DNA of 64,000 nucleotides from Stieleria varia (GCF_038443385.1 NZ_CP151726.1:6944001-7008000), one strand, 5' to 3'. Counted from the stretch's first letter, positions 54,632 to 63,597 are shown. The notes: generated by a model from the letters alone, not told the origin. A program made the numbers and translations.

Positions 54632-55261
54632 ATGAATCGAATATTTTGGATTCGTCGCATTCGCCGGTGCATTGCAGCTATTGCAATTGTGTTCGCGTCT
54701 CTCGTGGCGTTCGCTGCATTCGAGATTATTCGAAACAGTGGAGATCTTCAGAATGTTCCGGGCCATCGGATGCGAGTGCGACTTGGCCAATTCTGGCCGG
54801 ACGGTCTTCAGGAGCGATTCGTCACACGTGGCTACGTTTCTTCGGATTGGTCGATTGACAGTAGTTCGACGTTTATCCGTTTCGACGCCGACCTGCCAGC
54901 CGTCGCTCAGTGGCGAGCGTTTTTACGCACCGACAACTACGCGTCTGCTGTTTCCCTCGATAATAAGGATGACCGGTGGTGCGAAGTACGTGAACAGCGG
55001 TGTGCGTCAATTCCGCTTAGCAGCCTTACGGGAGAGGTGCCCGCCTGGTGGAATCCGACGGGAGATATCTGCGACACGTTCGAAACCATGGTGTGGTACG
55101 ATCAAATCGATTCGGGTGTTGGCCGCGGGAACTATCTGCAATATGATCCAAACACCAGTACCGCTTGGGTTTACAGTTATTCATGTCAGCACGATCTGCT
55201 ATGGGATCGAGGAGATGGCGCACCGGTCGCTATCGCGGACACACCGAAGCCGTCACAATGA
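54632..55261 (+). CDS. Cassette 32: membrane-anchored hypothetical protein
   Basis: 209 residues from ATG 54632, 11 bases after the border at 54621 (GTTACGG). N-terminal anchor RCIAAIAIVFASLVAFAAFE; Trp- and Cys-containing outer domain. Not recognised. Its end overlaps attC. Confidence 0.7.
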   Translation: MNRIFWIRRIRRCIAAIAIVFASLVAFAAFEIIRNSGDLQNVPGHRMRVRLGQFWPDGLQERFVTRGYVSSDWSIDSSSTFIRFDADLPAVAQWRAFLRTDNYASAVSLDNKDDRWCEVREQRCASIPLSSLTGEVPAWWNPTGDICDTFETMVWYDQIDSGVGRGNYLQYDPNTSTAWVYSYSCQHDLLWDRGDGAPVAIADTPKPSQ

Positions 55262-55340
55262 CATGCACGGGAGGACGGCTTGCGGAGTTTGCTGAAGTGG
55301 ATAGCTCACTCTCCGTCCCCCGTGATGCCAGCCGTTACCC
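55250..55340 (+). other. attC 32
   Basis: R'' CCGTCAC against GTTACGG, one mismatch, so the normally fixed AAC is CAC here. Stem ACATGCACGGGAGGACGG against CCGTCCCCCGTGATG. Confidence 0.75.
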
Positions 55341-55342
55341 AA

Positions 55343-56107
55343 ATGAATCGAATGCGACCCGAATCAATCATCGCAATTCTTCCGATGAATGAACCGGTCT
55401 TTCCGAGTGCGGGGGAGATCGCGGATGCTTTACGCGATCGGTACAAAGGCTCGCTGAACCCTACCGTGCTGGTCGACTCTGAAAACGGAATCGGACACTC
55501 ATTTGGTAACACGATGGGCGTCGTCCAGTTTCTCGATTTCCCAATCCCGGCTTGGGATCTCGCTCCACGCTGTGAGACGGCGTACTGGTGGCCAGAAGCT
55601 GCCGCTGCGCTTTCGGATCACACCTGCCACCTGATCGTCCAATTGATCCAAGATTTAGACGATCGGATACCGAAGGTGTTACTGCTAACCCGCTATTTGG
55701 CAGAGATCGTGAAACGCACGACGTCTGTTGGCGTTTATTGGGGTGAAGGACTTTTGCGATCGGCTGAGTCGTTCCTGGATCTTGAATCGACGGTCGCGCC
55801 GACAACGCTAGCACCCGAACTTTGGGTGGATTTTCAGATCCACCCAAATGATGCGGGCGTCGAACAGTTCTACACGTACGGGATGAACATTCTCGGTAGA
55901 CTTGAAATCGAGGTTGATCGATTCTCATTACCGCGTGAAGCGATGCTGACATACGCGCGTGGACTCGCGAAGAAGGTCCTTGAACAAGACCTGGTACTTG
56001 CTTATGATTCATGGATTGATGGTCCCGACGGCAAACCCATTCGAGTCACGCACGGCGATACGTTTCTCCCGTGTGACGGGCGTGTATGCAAGCTCCAAAT
56101 GGAATAA
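55343..56107 (+). CDS. Cassette 33: DUF4261-like protein
   Basis: 254 residues from ATG 55343; border 55334 (GTTACCC). The order of segments (SIIAILPMNEPVFPSAGEIA, SVGVYWGEGLLRSAESFLD, PELWVDFQIHPND, FYTYGMNILGRLEIEV) matches what I know of DUF4261 proteins, which are of unknown function and common in mobile or polymorphic-toxin-associated settings. Confidence 0.7.
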   Translation: MNRMRPESIIAILPMNEPVFPSAGEIADALRDRYKGSLNPTVLVDSENGIGHSFGNTMGVVQFLDFPIPAWDLAPRCETAYWWPEAAAALSDHTCHLIVQLIQDLDDRIPKVLLLTRYLAEIVKRTTSVGVYWGEGLLRSAESFLDLESTVAPTTLAPELWVDFQIHPNDAGVEQFYTYGMNILGRLEIEVDRFSLPREAMLTYARGLAKKVLEQDLVLAYDSWIDGPDGKPIRVTHGDTFLPCDGRVCKLQME

Positions 56108-56109
56108 TC

Positions 56110-56200
56110 GGGTAACAATGACATGCACCGACGGACGCGAGTCGGGCGGGTTGGCAATGGTGAGTCTTTCGCGCGTCCTCGGTGATGTCCGCCGTTCCCC
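56110..56200 (+). other. attC 33
   Basis: R'' GGGTAAC is the exact complement of GTTACCC; stem GACATGCACCGACGGACGCG against CGCGTCCTCGGTGATGTC. Confidence 0.85.
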
Positions 56201-56347
56201 GCCAGAAGTGGCGATGACGACGATAGTCGGCGAATCAACCAATGCGACGCGTGATGGGTACGATCGTCGATTTGCGGTATTCCTTCGTAACTCAAACCCT
56301 GACTCGCTTTCGCAATGAATTGTGTGATCGAGTAGGAAGCGGAGCTA

Positions 56348-56572
56348 ATGTCTAACGACACAAAACAACCTTCGGTATTTGACGTTGAGTCCCCAACGGA
56401 AGCCACACCGAATCCTGGTCTTTCCTATTGGAATTTCGTGTTGGGGCTACTCGCGGTCACTTTGCTGCTGTGTTTCATTGTTGGCCTGTTTATGACCGGG
56501 TACCTTGCTGCTTTTGCGACCGGTGCTGTGATCGTGATTGGGCTCTTGGGTTTTGCAGATCCGAGAGATTAG
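56348..56572 (+). CDS. Cassette 34: small two-helix membrane protein
   Basis: 74 residues from ATG 56348, with GGAAGCGGAG upstream; border 56194 (GTTCCCC). Two transmembrane segments (YWNFVLGLLAVTLLLCFIVG; AAFATGAVIVIGLLGF). A 34-codon frame (56214-56318) in the leader is possible but unsupported. Confidence 0.65.
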   Translation: MSNDTKQPSVFDVESPTEATPNPGLSYWNFVLGLLAVTLLLCFIVGLFMTGYLAAFATGAVIVIGLLGFADPRD

Positions 56573-56646
56573 AACTTCCTTCCCTGACTCTGCGCACTTT
56601 GTTTGCTCCTGTCTTGTTCGTTCTGGCTTGTACTCCGCTGCAAGGC

Positions 56647-56740
56647 GGCGAACCATGAATTGCACCGGAGGACGGGAGTCATGTCAAATGGTCTGCATGC
56701 GTGTCTTTTGCCGGTCCCCCGTGAATTCTGGACGTTCTGC
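56647..56740 (+). other. attC 34
   Basis: R'' GGCGAAC against GTTCCCC, one mismatch; stem GAATTGCACCGGAGGACGG against the CCGGTCCCCCGTGAATTC side. Confidence 0.8.
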
Positions 56741-56741
56741 G

Positions 56742-57281
56742 ATGGGAGTATTTGTGTCTACGCGTTGTCACCTTCTGCTGTGTGCGCTGTTGTCCGTGTC
56801 CGTCGGTACGGGATGCCAAAACCGCACGTCAAACCCACCGCCACGACCCGATAGAGACCTGACCTACGACTCCGATTGGTCTGAGCGTAACGCAGACATT
56901 TATCGCTTTCTGATCAGCAAGTTGGATGAACCGACTCCGGATCGTATCTACTTCATCACCACGACACCTATGTCCGAGTGGGGCGACGACGGTGACTGGG
57001 CTACGATTCCCGAAGTTGAACTATCGGCAAATCCCAAGGCTTCCCAGTACCGGCCCGCAAACGAAGCGCATCTTGCAGATGGTCACGTATTGGAAAACGG
57101 AACGGATGCGAAGGCGTGGATGATGTGGTTCTCGGTAAAACGCTGGATTTCCGAAACTGAGGTGGAAGTAGAAGATGGCGTTTGGTGTTGCCCACTCGGC
57201 GGAGGAGCGTCAACTATCACCTACGAGAAGATTGACGGGAAATGGAAGGTAAAGGACTACGGAGAATCTTGGGTCTCTTAG
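56742..57281 (+). CDS. Cassette 35: lipoprotein
   Basis: 179 residues from ATG 56742 (GTG 56754 also possible); border 56734 (GTTCTGC). Lipoprotein signal CHLLLCALLSVSVGTGC with lipobox VGTGC, then a Pro-rich linker (RTSNPPPRPDRD). The mature domain ends KIDGKWKVKDYGESWVS, reminiscent of small secreted immunity-like proteins. Not assigned. Confidence 0.7.
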   Translation: MGVFVSTRCHLLLCALLSVSVGTGCQNRTSNPPPRPDRDLTYDSDWSERNADIYRFLISKLDEPTPDRIYFITTTPMSEWGDDGDWATIPEVELSANPKASQYRPANEAHLADGHVLENGTDAKAWMMWFSVKRWISETEVEVEDGVWCCPLGGGASTITYEKIDGKWKVKDYGESWVS

Positions 57282-57288
57282 AATAGAC

Positions 57289-57379
57289 GCAGAACCAAGC
57301 GTTGGACGGGTAGCCGCGGATCGGGCGGCTTTGCAATGAAAACTTCGCTCCCGCGGCCCGGTCAACGCGGTCGATAGCC
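57289..57379 (+). other. attC 35
   Basis: R'' GCAGAAC is the exact complement of GTTCTGC; stem GCGTTGGACGGGTAGCCGCGG against CCGCGGCCCGGTCAACGC. The next border is GATAGCC. Confidence 0.8.
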
Positions 57380-57403
57380 GACGGAGATTGATCCACTAGT
57401 CAC

Positions 57404-57853
57404 ATGAACGAGACGACGCAGGCCGAACCACTCTTGGAGACCATCCCTGACGATCTATTCGCATTGTGGAAACAAGGTCCGCTCATACTGGCGACACGAG
57501 CTGAGCTTCCAATTGTCGAACTCCGCGATCGCATATTGACACTTCAGTGGTGTCACGATGTGATTTCTGCGGATGTTTCAGAATGTCATTTCCGCGTCGG
57601 TAGGCCGTGGAGAATGAAACACAATTCAAGATCTGCGCGTCCACTGCTTCCTTTCGGCAACCATGATCTGATCCTGATCGATTTTCCGCCGCTCTCTCGC
57701 GGGTTCTTCACGGGCAGAACGCATTCCTACAACACGGCACCGGTCGGCTATACTGAAGCTTCACTTCAAACTTGGAAACGTGCTTTGGCTCCATTGCTCG
57801 GCGAACCAAGCGGTGAACCGAAGTCGCCGATGACGCGTTTCTTGGAATCCTAG
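57404..57853 (+). CDS. Cassette 36: hypothetical protein
   Basis: 149 residues from ATG 57404; border 57373 (GATAGCC). Acidic N-terminus, central FRVGRPWRMKHNSRSARP; no family recognised. The last 17 or so residues (GEPSGEPKSPMTRFLES) are encoded by attC. Confidence 0.65.
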   Translation: MNETTQAEPLLETIPDDLFALWKQGPLILATRAELPIVELRDRILTLQWCHDVISADVSECHFRVGRPWRMKHNSRSARPLLPFGNHDLILIDFPPLSRGFFTGRTHSYNTAPVGYTEASLQTWKRALAPLLGEPSGEPKSPMTRFLES

Positions 57854-57891
57854 TCTTTTCGCCGCGACACCGGTCACCGCCGCCGTTCTGT
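57800..57891 (+). other. attC 36
   Basis: R'' GGCGAAC does not match the cassette start GATAGCC. The stem core GGTGAACCGAAGTCGC pairs with the GCGACACCGGTCACC side. Last complete attC of the array. Confidence 0.65.
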
Positions 57892-58190
57892 CGTCGTAGT
57901 GCTCGATGTTTGCGTTGCCCTGTTGTGCTCGATGCAGCGCATGCGTTGGATGGTTTTGAGTCCGACAGCTGGATGCTGATGAAGACAACCCGATCTGTTG
58001 CTGATCGGATGCGAATGAAATGGTGCGCTGTCGAACCAGTGCTCGAATCATTCGCTGTCATTGGAACGCGTGTGACGGTCCGGCATCGGCATTCGACTTC
58101 GGCCACATCGTCGGCGGGACGGAATCAGGACTCGATTTGCTGAGCGGTCCGAGCATGCGATACAATCCATCGGTCGCATTCTGGTGGTAA
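57885..58190 (+). repeat. Cassette 37: decayed family A copy without attC, end of the array
   Basis: Starts GTTCTGT and follows family A up to TACAATCCAT at about 58160, keeping TTGCTG / 18 bases / TACAAT. It then loses similarity before the attC. 58191-58373 shows no gene. This marks the distal end of the integron. Confidence 0.7.
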
Positions 58191-58373
58191 CATTGTCTCG
58201 AGCCGCCGACGAGGACGATGGACGAAAACGGGAAGTGCGCTGTCGGTGCGCTGTCGCGACCGACGGCTACCTTCTGTGACGTGGTAGCCGGTCAGTCGAT
58301 CCACCACCGGCACAAGGCCAGAAGGGGTCCGACCAGAAGACGAAACTCGACCTCGTTCAAGCTCGATGCGAAC

Positions 58374-61300
58374 TTATGAAGCGTGCGGCTCATCGGAGAG
58401 CAAGCGCAGGGAAGGGTCGCTGTCGTAGGTGACGTCGTCGTCAACAAACGATTCTTCCTCGGCGGTCTCGATGATCGCTGCATCCCAACTCGCTGTATCC
58501 CCGCTTGCAGTGTCCCCGCTTGCAGTGTCCTGACCATAGGAAATCTCGTCGTACGAATCCGAGTCAACCGACATCGAAGCGTCGGAATCCAGATTGTCGA
58601 GATCGTTTCGCGGTCCAACCGGGAGCGACATGGACTCATCGGACACTGGAACTAGGTCATTTCCGTTCACCGGATCGCCGACAGGATCGTCAGCAGACTC
58701 GGCTTCTGTCGATTCGGCTTCATTCGATTCGCCTTCGGGTTGCTCACCGCCGACGGTTCCTGAGCCACCGTTGTGCAAGTGATTCAGTTCGTTGATGACC
58801 AGCAGTGCATCCAACGCGGTCACCATTCCGTCGCCGTTGACGTCGTAGCCGATGCCAGGGTTACCGTTGCCGATGGGTCCGGGACCGTAGTCGTTGAGGT
58901 GGTTGATGATGACCAATGCGTCGAGAGCGGAAACGAATCCACCGGTGTCGACATCGTAGGGATTATCGTCGTTGTGGAATGGTGACGGATTTTCAATGAC
59001 TCGGATGACGAAGGTTTCGGAGGCGGAGTCCAACTGTTCGGCGGTGTCTTGCGCCGCAATTGTCAATTCGATTTCATCGACATCGGCACGACGCACCCAA
59101 GTTCCGTCGCGGAGCTTGAGCGTCGAGTCGACGATTTCAAAACGATCGTCATCCACACTGACACGATAGTCATCTGTGATCGGGTTGCCGCTAATGGTGA
59201 CCAGGCCGACTGCCGCACCGGCAGCAAACTCGATCACGGAATCACCGTCCAAAGCGATCGCTCCGATCGGTTCCGAAACATCGGCGACGTTGATCTGCAA
59301 CGTCTCTGTCAGCGTATTGGGTCCATCGACTTCCATCGCTGTGATATTGACGGTGACAACCGGAGTTTCCTCGTAGTTCAAGCTTTCCCCGGGCTTGAGC
59401 CACAGATCGTGGCCTTTGAAATGAAACCGATCATCGTCGACGACGAAGGTGTGTTCTTGGTGCCCGCTGTCTTGATCAACGGCCCAAACGGTGGTGATCA
59501 TGGACTCTGGATTATTTTCATAGACCCAGATATCGTCGGGATAGATTGCGGTGATCGGCTCGTTTTCGTTGAGCAAGAAAATCTCAACGGTTTCGACCAG
59601 CCAGAACTGGCTCTCGGTGTCCTCGGCATAGACAGTCAAGGCGATGGAGCCTTGGGTCTCGAAATCCAGGTCGCCGCCCACGAAAATCAAGTTGCCACCT
59701 TGGATCTCGAATCGCGGATCATAAACCGAGATATTGAAATTGTCGTTGATGTCGGGGTCAACGATGGTGATCGGACCAAGGTTCTGATGGATGAGCGTGT
59801 TTTCAGGGATAGGCACCAAATCCGCAATGATGCCAGTGGGAGCATCTGGGACCGGTGCGATCGCAATGTTCACAGCGACCGGGCCTGTGACATCGCGACC
59901 ATCATGGATCATGACGGAAAAGGAGTCGCTGCCAAAGTAATCGCGGAACGGCTGGTAGCGAAACGCACCTTGTGGATCGATGGAAGTCGTCCCATGTGAT
60001 GCCGCGATCAGCGGTAACACCACCAGTTGATCGCCTTCGATGTCGTCAAGACCATCCAACAACCCCGGTGCGGATTGAAAGATCGTTTGATCTTCTAGGG
60101 TTTCATAGCCCAGAATGTTGGGCATCGGTGCGGACGTGTTGTCGCCGGAGAGTCGAACGGCAAAGTGAACGGGTTGAGGGTCGGAGTCGCCACTCACGGT
60201 GATTTGGTGAGCCGCGGGTTGAGTCAATGCGATCTCAGCGACGCCCTTTGTGCCCAGCACTGTCAAGAGAGCCGGACCGGACGATGCGGGCGACAGCGTC
60301 ATCGCGTTCACATTGCCGATTTCGGTCAAGTCCACCGGTACTTCTGTCACCCGCGAGCCGTCGCGCAAGTCGTACAGCTGGAGTAACGCTTCGTCCTGGG
60401 GAACCGTCATCAACAATTCACGAGCACCATCGATCGCGACGGGACCGCTCAAACCATCCAGGGTCAACAAAGTTGCAAACCGTGAATCGACGTCTTGAAC
60501 ATTCACGCCACCCTCGGCCGTTCGCAGTGCAAGCAAGCCCGAGGCGTCATCAAAGGCGAGTAGTTGGGTCGTCCCGGAGATTTCAATTGGGCTCTCCGAT
60601 ATCCATGTTGCTGTCGAGTTGCTCCACAGCGATAGTTCCAACCCAGTGTCGCCTGCCCAGGCAAACACAGTTCGGTTGCCCGAATCTGACGCGATGACTT
60701 GAGCGTCCGACGGGACCTCCACGCCGGTCGATGAGAACAGGACGTCCGTTGTCGGCGAAGTCGCATCGACCGCCATCAGGACAACGCTGGGATCAGACGA
60801 TGCGGGCACAGCGATTCCGGTGCCGTCACCGCCGATGGCGATGTCGGACCACTTGGTCGCCGTAGAGACGCTTAGCATTTCTGCCGCTGGGCTGACGACG
60901 AAAGCGGAACCTGCGGCGTTTTGCGACCGCGTCACCAGCACGCTGCCGTCGGGTAAGAGCTGCATCGCATCGAGAGGTTCACCGACCGAGACTGCACTGG
61001 CCGTGCCACTTTCCATATCCCCGACCAGCACAAAGTCGTCCGCTAGAACAAATGCGTTGCCACCAGAGCGTACCAATTGCTGGCCGCCTTCGACCGCCAA
61101 AGGGGTTGTCGCAAGAGTGGCGTCCAGCGGAAAGACTTGCTGCTGAGTCGTCGAACCGTCGAACAGTCGAACGCTGTACTGGCCTTCTGGAATGTTGTCG
61201 AATTGAAAACCGCCGTTGTCATCCGAGATCGCGAACGTATCCCCACTGTCGAACGAACCGCTCTGGTTGTGGTCCAGATAAACAAGTCGACTTGCCAAAT

Positions 61301-61487
61301 CCGGCTCCGAGGACTCCTGTCGCAGGGAATAGTCGACATCCTCAAAAATCGTTCCCGTGATCACGGCCAGCACGCGACGATTGCTCAATCGTTCAATCAA
61401 TAAACGCCGACGTGTTGACCCCCGCCGGCTGGAGCTGGCCCCGGATTTTCGAGAATCATCGTGTTCAGTTTTCTTGCCGGAACGCAT
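58374..61487 (-). CDS. Large secreted surface protein with cadherin-like and dockerin-like domains
   Basis: 1037 residues. N-terminus RRRLLIERLSNRRVLAVITG is the planctomycete-type export sequence. It is followed by an SdrD/carboxypeptidase-regulatory-like domain (about 45-130, LASRLVYLDHNQSGSFDSGD), a beta-propeller-like middle, cadherin-like repeats (about 500-850, DFETQGSIALTVYAEDTES) and a dockerin-type pair of calcium loops (DVDTGGFVSALDALVIINHL; DVNGDGMVTALDALLVINEL). The acidic C-terminal tail contains a DTASGDTASGDTAS repeat. Likely a calcium-binding adhesin on the cell surface. Outside the integron array. Confidence 0.85.
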   Translation of the reverse strand: MRSGKKTEHDDSRKSGASSSRRGSTRRRLLIERLSNRRVLAVITGTIFEDVDYSLRQESSEPDLASRLVYLDHNQSGSFDSGDTFAISDDNGGFQFDNIPEGQYSVRLFDGSTTQQQVFPLDATLATTPLAVEGGQQLVRSGGNAFVLADDFVLVGDMESGTASAVSVGEPLDAMQLLPDGSVLVTRSQNAAGSAFVVSPAAEMLSVSTATKWSDIAIGGDGTGIAVPASSDPSVVLMAVDATSPTTDVLFSSTGVEVPSDAQVIASDSGNRTVFAWAGDTGLELSLWSNSTATWISESPIEISGTTQLLAFDDASGLLALRTAEGGVNVQDVDSRFATLLTLDGLSGPVAIDGARELLMTVPQDEALLQLYDLRDGSRVTEVPVDLTEIGNVNAMTLSPASSGPALLTVLGTKGVAEIALTQPAAHQITVSGDSDPQPVHFAVRLSGDNTSAPMPNILGYETLEDQTIFQSAPGLLDGLDDIEGDQLVVLPLIAASHGTTSIDPQGAFRYQPFRDYFGSDSFSVMIHDGRDVTGPVAVNIAIAPVPDAPTGIIADLVPIPENTLIHQNLGPITIVDPDINDNFNISVYDPRFEIQGGNLIFVGGDLDFETQGSIALTVYAEDTESQFWLVETVEIFLLNENEPITAIYPDDIWVYENNPESMITTVWAVDQDSGHQEHTFVVDDDRFHFKGHDLWLKPGESLNYEETPVVTVNITAMEVDGPNTLTETLQINVADVSEPIGAIALDGDSVIEFAAGAAVGLVTISGNPITDDYRVSVDDDRFEIVDSTLKLRDGTWVRRADVDEIELTIAAQDTAEQLDSASETFVIRVIENPSPFHNDDNPYDVDTGGFVSALDALVIINHLNDYGPGPIGNGNPGIGYDVNGDGMVTALDALLVINELNHLHNGGSGTVGGEQPEGESNEAESTEAESADDPVGDPVNGNDLVPVSDESMSLPVGPRNDLDNLDSDASMSVDSDSYDEISYGQDTASGDTASGDTASWDAAIIETAEEESFVDDDVTYDSDPSLRLLSDEPHAS

Positions 61488-61906
61488 CAGTCTCGTGGTT
61501 ACTCTGGATGGGAAGTGTGGTCCACGTCATTGTCATTGAACAAAGTGCCTGACGCACCTGGTTCGTACTCGAAATTCCAGTCAGTCCTGAAAAAAAGGGT
61601 TCTGGTCACCTTCGTCGCAATTATCCGGGTTTGGACGAGGAGAGAACAGGAAAGTTCCCTGGAGAGGGGGTTTTCCTGAGCATTTTGTCCCGACGACCGC
61701 ACCACCCGACAGAGCCACACCCTCACGTTACCGGTCGATAGGTTGCTCGATGGGAACGGGCTACACCACCGTTGAGGACAGTTTCCGCGAGTTTTGCTTG
61801 GCAAGTTCGGTGATTTCTGTCACCATGATAACGCGAAAAGTAAGGCAATTCGCCGCACTCATTCCGTTCATCTGGCCTGCCCCATCATTCCAACGGATCT
61901 GAACTC
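61488..61906. other. Divergent intergenic region
   Basis: 420 bases between divergent genes. I see no gene, repeat or clear promoter pair, although both promoters should lie here. Confidence 0.4.
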
Positions 61907-63580
61907 ATGATATTCCACAACCATCGCGTGGGCATTTCTGTTGGTCAAGCGTCCCCTTTTCGATTTGGATTCCTTGCCGCTGTTGGGCTTTTCTTTCTAA
62001 CCGCCTGTATTGCTCGCCAACCCGTTCTTGCTCAATCGGAGCCGGGGATGGATGAATCGGCCTATGAGGCCGAGATGAGAAGCGACGGGACCTCGGATTA
62101 CTCCGAGCCCGGGATGGGCGGTGACTCAGGGTATGAGGAAGGTTACGGTTCTGGATACGGGAGTAGCGGCTACGGTGGACCATCATCGCGACAGAATGCG
62201 CAACGCGGCGCCACGACGCAACAACAGTTTACTGCGACGTTGTCATCGCTGCTCAAACAAGTGGACTTGAAGCCGCTGGTGAATCCGCCGAGTGACCTGC
62301 CACCGACCCAAGCAGGTCCGGTGCTGCAGGGAGAAGCGGAAACGGCGTACAAGAACGGAAACTATCCGTTGGCTTTGCAGCTGTTCTATGGACACATGGC
62401 CACGGAGTACGACGATGCTCGCGTGAATCTGCAAACGGTCAAGTACAGCCCGTTGTTGAGACGCCCTGTTTGGACGATTCGCTGGGGTGTTTCTTTTGCC
62501 GTGCGTGGCGAAGGCGAGACGCCCAATCCGATCACGGATTCCGGCCCGGTACGAATGGCATCGAGCGGTGGTCGTGGATTTGCTGGCGGGGGAAATCCGA
62601 GTGAGGACGGTAGCTTTGGTCCAGACTCGAGCTATGCCGAACAGATGGGCACGAGTGAATCCGAAATGGAACAACGCATGGGCTCGGGGATGGAGGACCC
62701 ATCAATGATGGGAATGAACGAAGACCTTTACGGCAGTTCGGGAGCAGGACGTCCTCAGATAAAAAAAGCCCCCACCTTTCAAAAACCAATGTTGAGTCCT
62801 GAAACGGATGAGCAACTACAAAAGTATCTCGGTTTGGTCGCGACCGCCGTCGCGGAAGAATTCGAGAAACGGTACATGGCCGGTGATTACGGCTCGGCAT
62901 TGACCAGCGTTTCCGCACCAGCGGATCCCGACGCCCCGCCGTTGGATGTCGCCATGACGCCCGAGCTGGTAGAGCTGTTGACGATGGGCGATAGCTCCAT
63001 GTTGATGTGGAAACCCGGTTTGATGTTTGTCGGCGAAGGAGAGTCGACTGATATGGCGAAGGCCGCCGCAACTGCCCAAATTGACCTCCTGCTGCACTTT
63101 GACATTCTGCTGAAGCAACCTCGGGGCGGTGAGACGCAAAACATTTCACGCGTTCGCTTGATCCATGCCTCGTCGGGCAAAACCATGGGTACTTCGAAGG
63201 CATTTGACAGTACCGAAGCCGCCCAGTTGGTCCGCGTCGGTCGCAGCAGCAGTCGTGATTACATCGACGAGCGTTTGGAACCGTTTTTTGGAATCATCGA
63301 CCGTCAAGTCAAGACAGCAGCCCTGCCAGGACTTTCGCCGGAGGTCGCGAAACGTCGTGTCGGTACGCTCTTGGCCAGCGGTGATCGCAACCTCAGCACG
63401 CTCGCCGAAGTACGCTTGTACCAGTTCCAGGAACTGCTGACACCAGAGGAAGTCGAGGTCGCGTTCCACATCGTCGGCGGCGAAGAAGGCTTGCGTTTGC
63501 TGCACGGCTCTCGCGAAGAAAAGTTAGCGACCGCCCGCGAATGGGCACTCGATGCCGTGGGCGGAGACGAAGATCGCTAG
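61907..63580 (+). CDS. Secreted hypothetical protein with Gly/Tyr/Ser-rich segment
   Basis: 557 residues. Signal peptide with hydrophobic core FGFLAAVGLFFLTACIARQP, probably cut near VLAQ/SE, or a lipoprotein (LTAC). Residues 45-95 are rich in Gly, Tyr, Ser and Glu (YEEGYGSGYGSSGYGG). A folded domain (about 105-557) follows with a TPR-like phrase (ENGNYPLALQLFYGHM-like, KNGNYPLALQLFYGHMATEY). Family not recognised; typical of planctomycete envelope proteins. Confidence 0.75.
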   Translation: MIFHNHRVGISVGQASPFRFGFLAAVGLFFLTACIARQPVLAQSEPGMDESAYEAEMRSDGTSDYSEPGMGGDSGYEEGYGSGYGSSGYGGPSSRQNAQRGATTQQQFTATLSSLLKQVDLKPLVNPPSDLPPTQAGPVLQGEAETAYKNGNYPLALQLFYGHMATEYDDARVNLQTVKYSPLLRRPVWTIRWGVSFAVRGEGETPNPITDSGPVRMASSGGRGFAGGGNPSEDGSFGPDSSYAEQMGTSESEMEQRMGSGMEDPSMMGMNEDLYGSSGAGRPQIKKAPTFQKPMLSPETDEQLQKYLGLVATAVAEEFEKRYMAGDYGSALTSVSAPADPDAPPLDVAMTPELVELLTMGDSSMLMWKPGLMFVGEGESTDMAKAAATAQIDLLLHFDILLKQPRGGETQNISRVRLIHASSGKTMGTSKAFDSTEAAQLVRVGRSSSRDYIDERLEPFFGIIDRQVKTAALPGLSPEVAKRRVGTLLASGDRNLSTLAEVRLYQFQELLTPEEVEVAFHIVGGEEGLRLLHGSREEKLATAREWALDAVGGDEDR

Positions 63581-63597
63581 GTCGCAAGCGGGCCGTT

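Noticed and set aside
31903..58190. CRISPR array
   Set aside because: Repeats are hundreds of bases long, unequal, with genes between them and attC-type folds; there are no short repeats with uniform spacers and no cas genes.
59049..59999. 316-codon plus-strand ORF opposite the cadherin/dockerin gene
   Set aside because: Antisense shadow created by GC-rich third positions.
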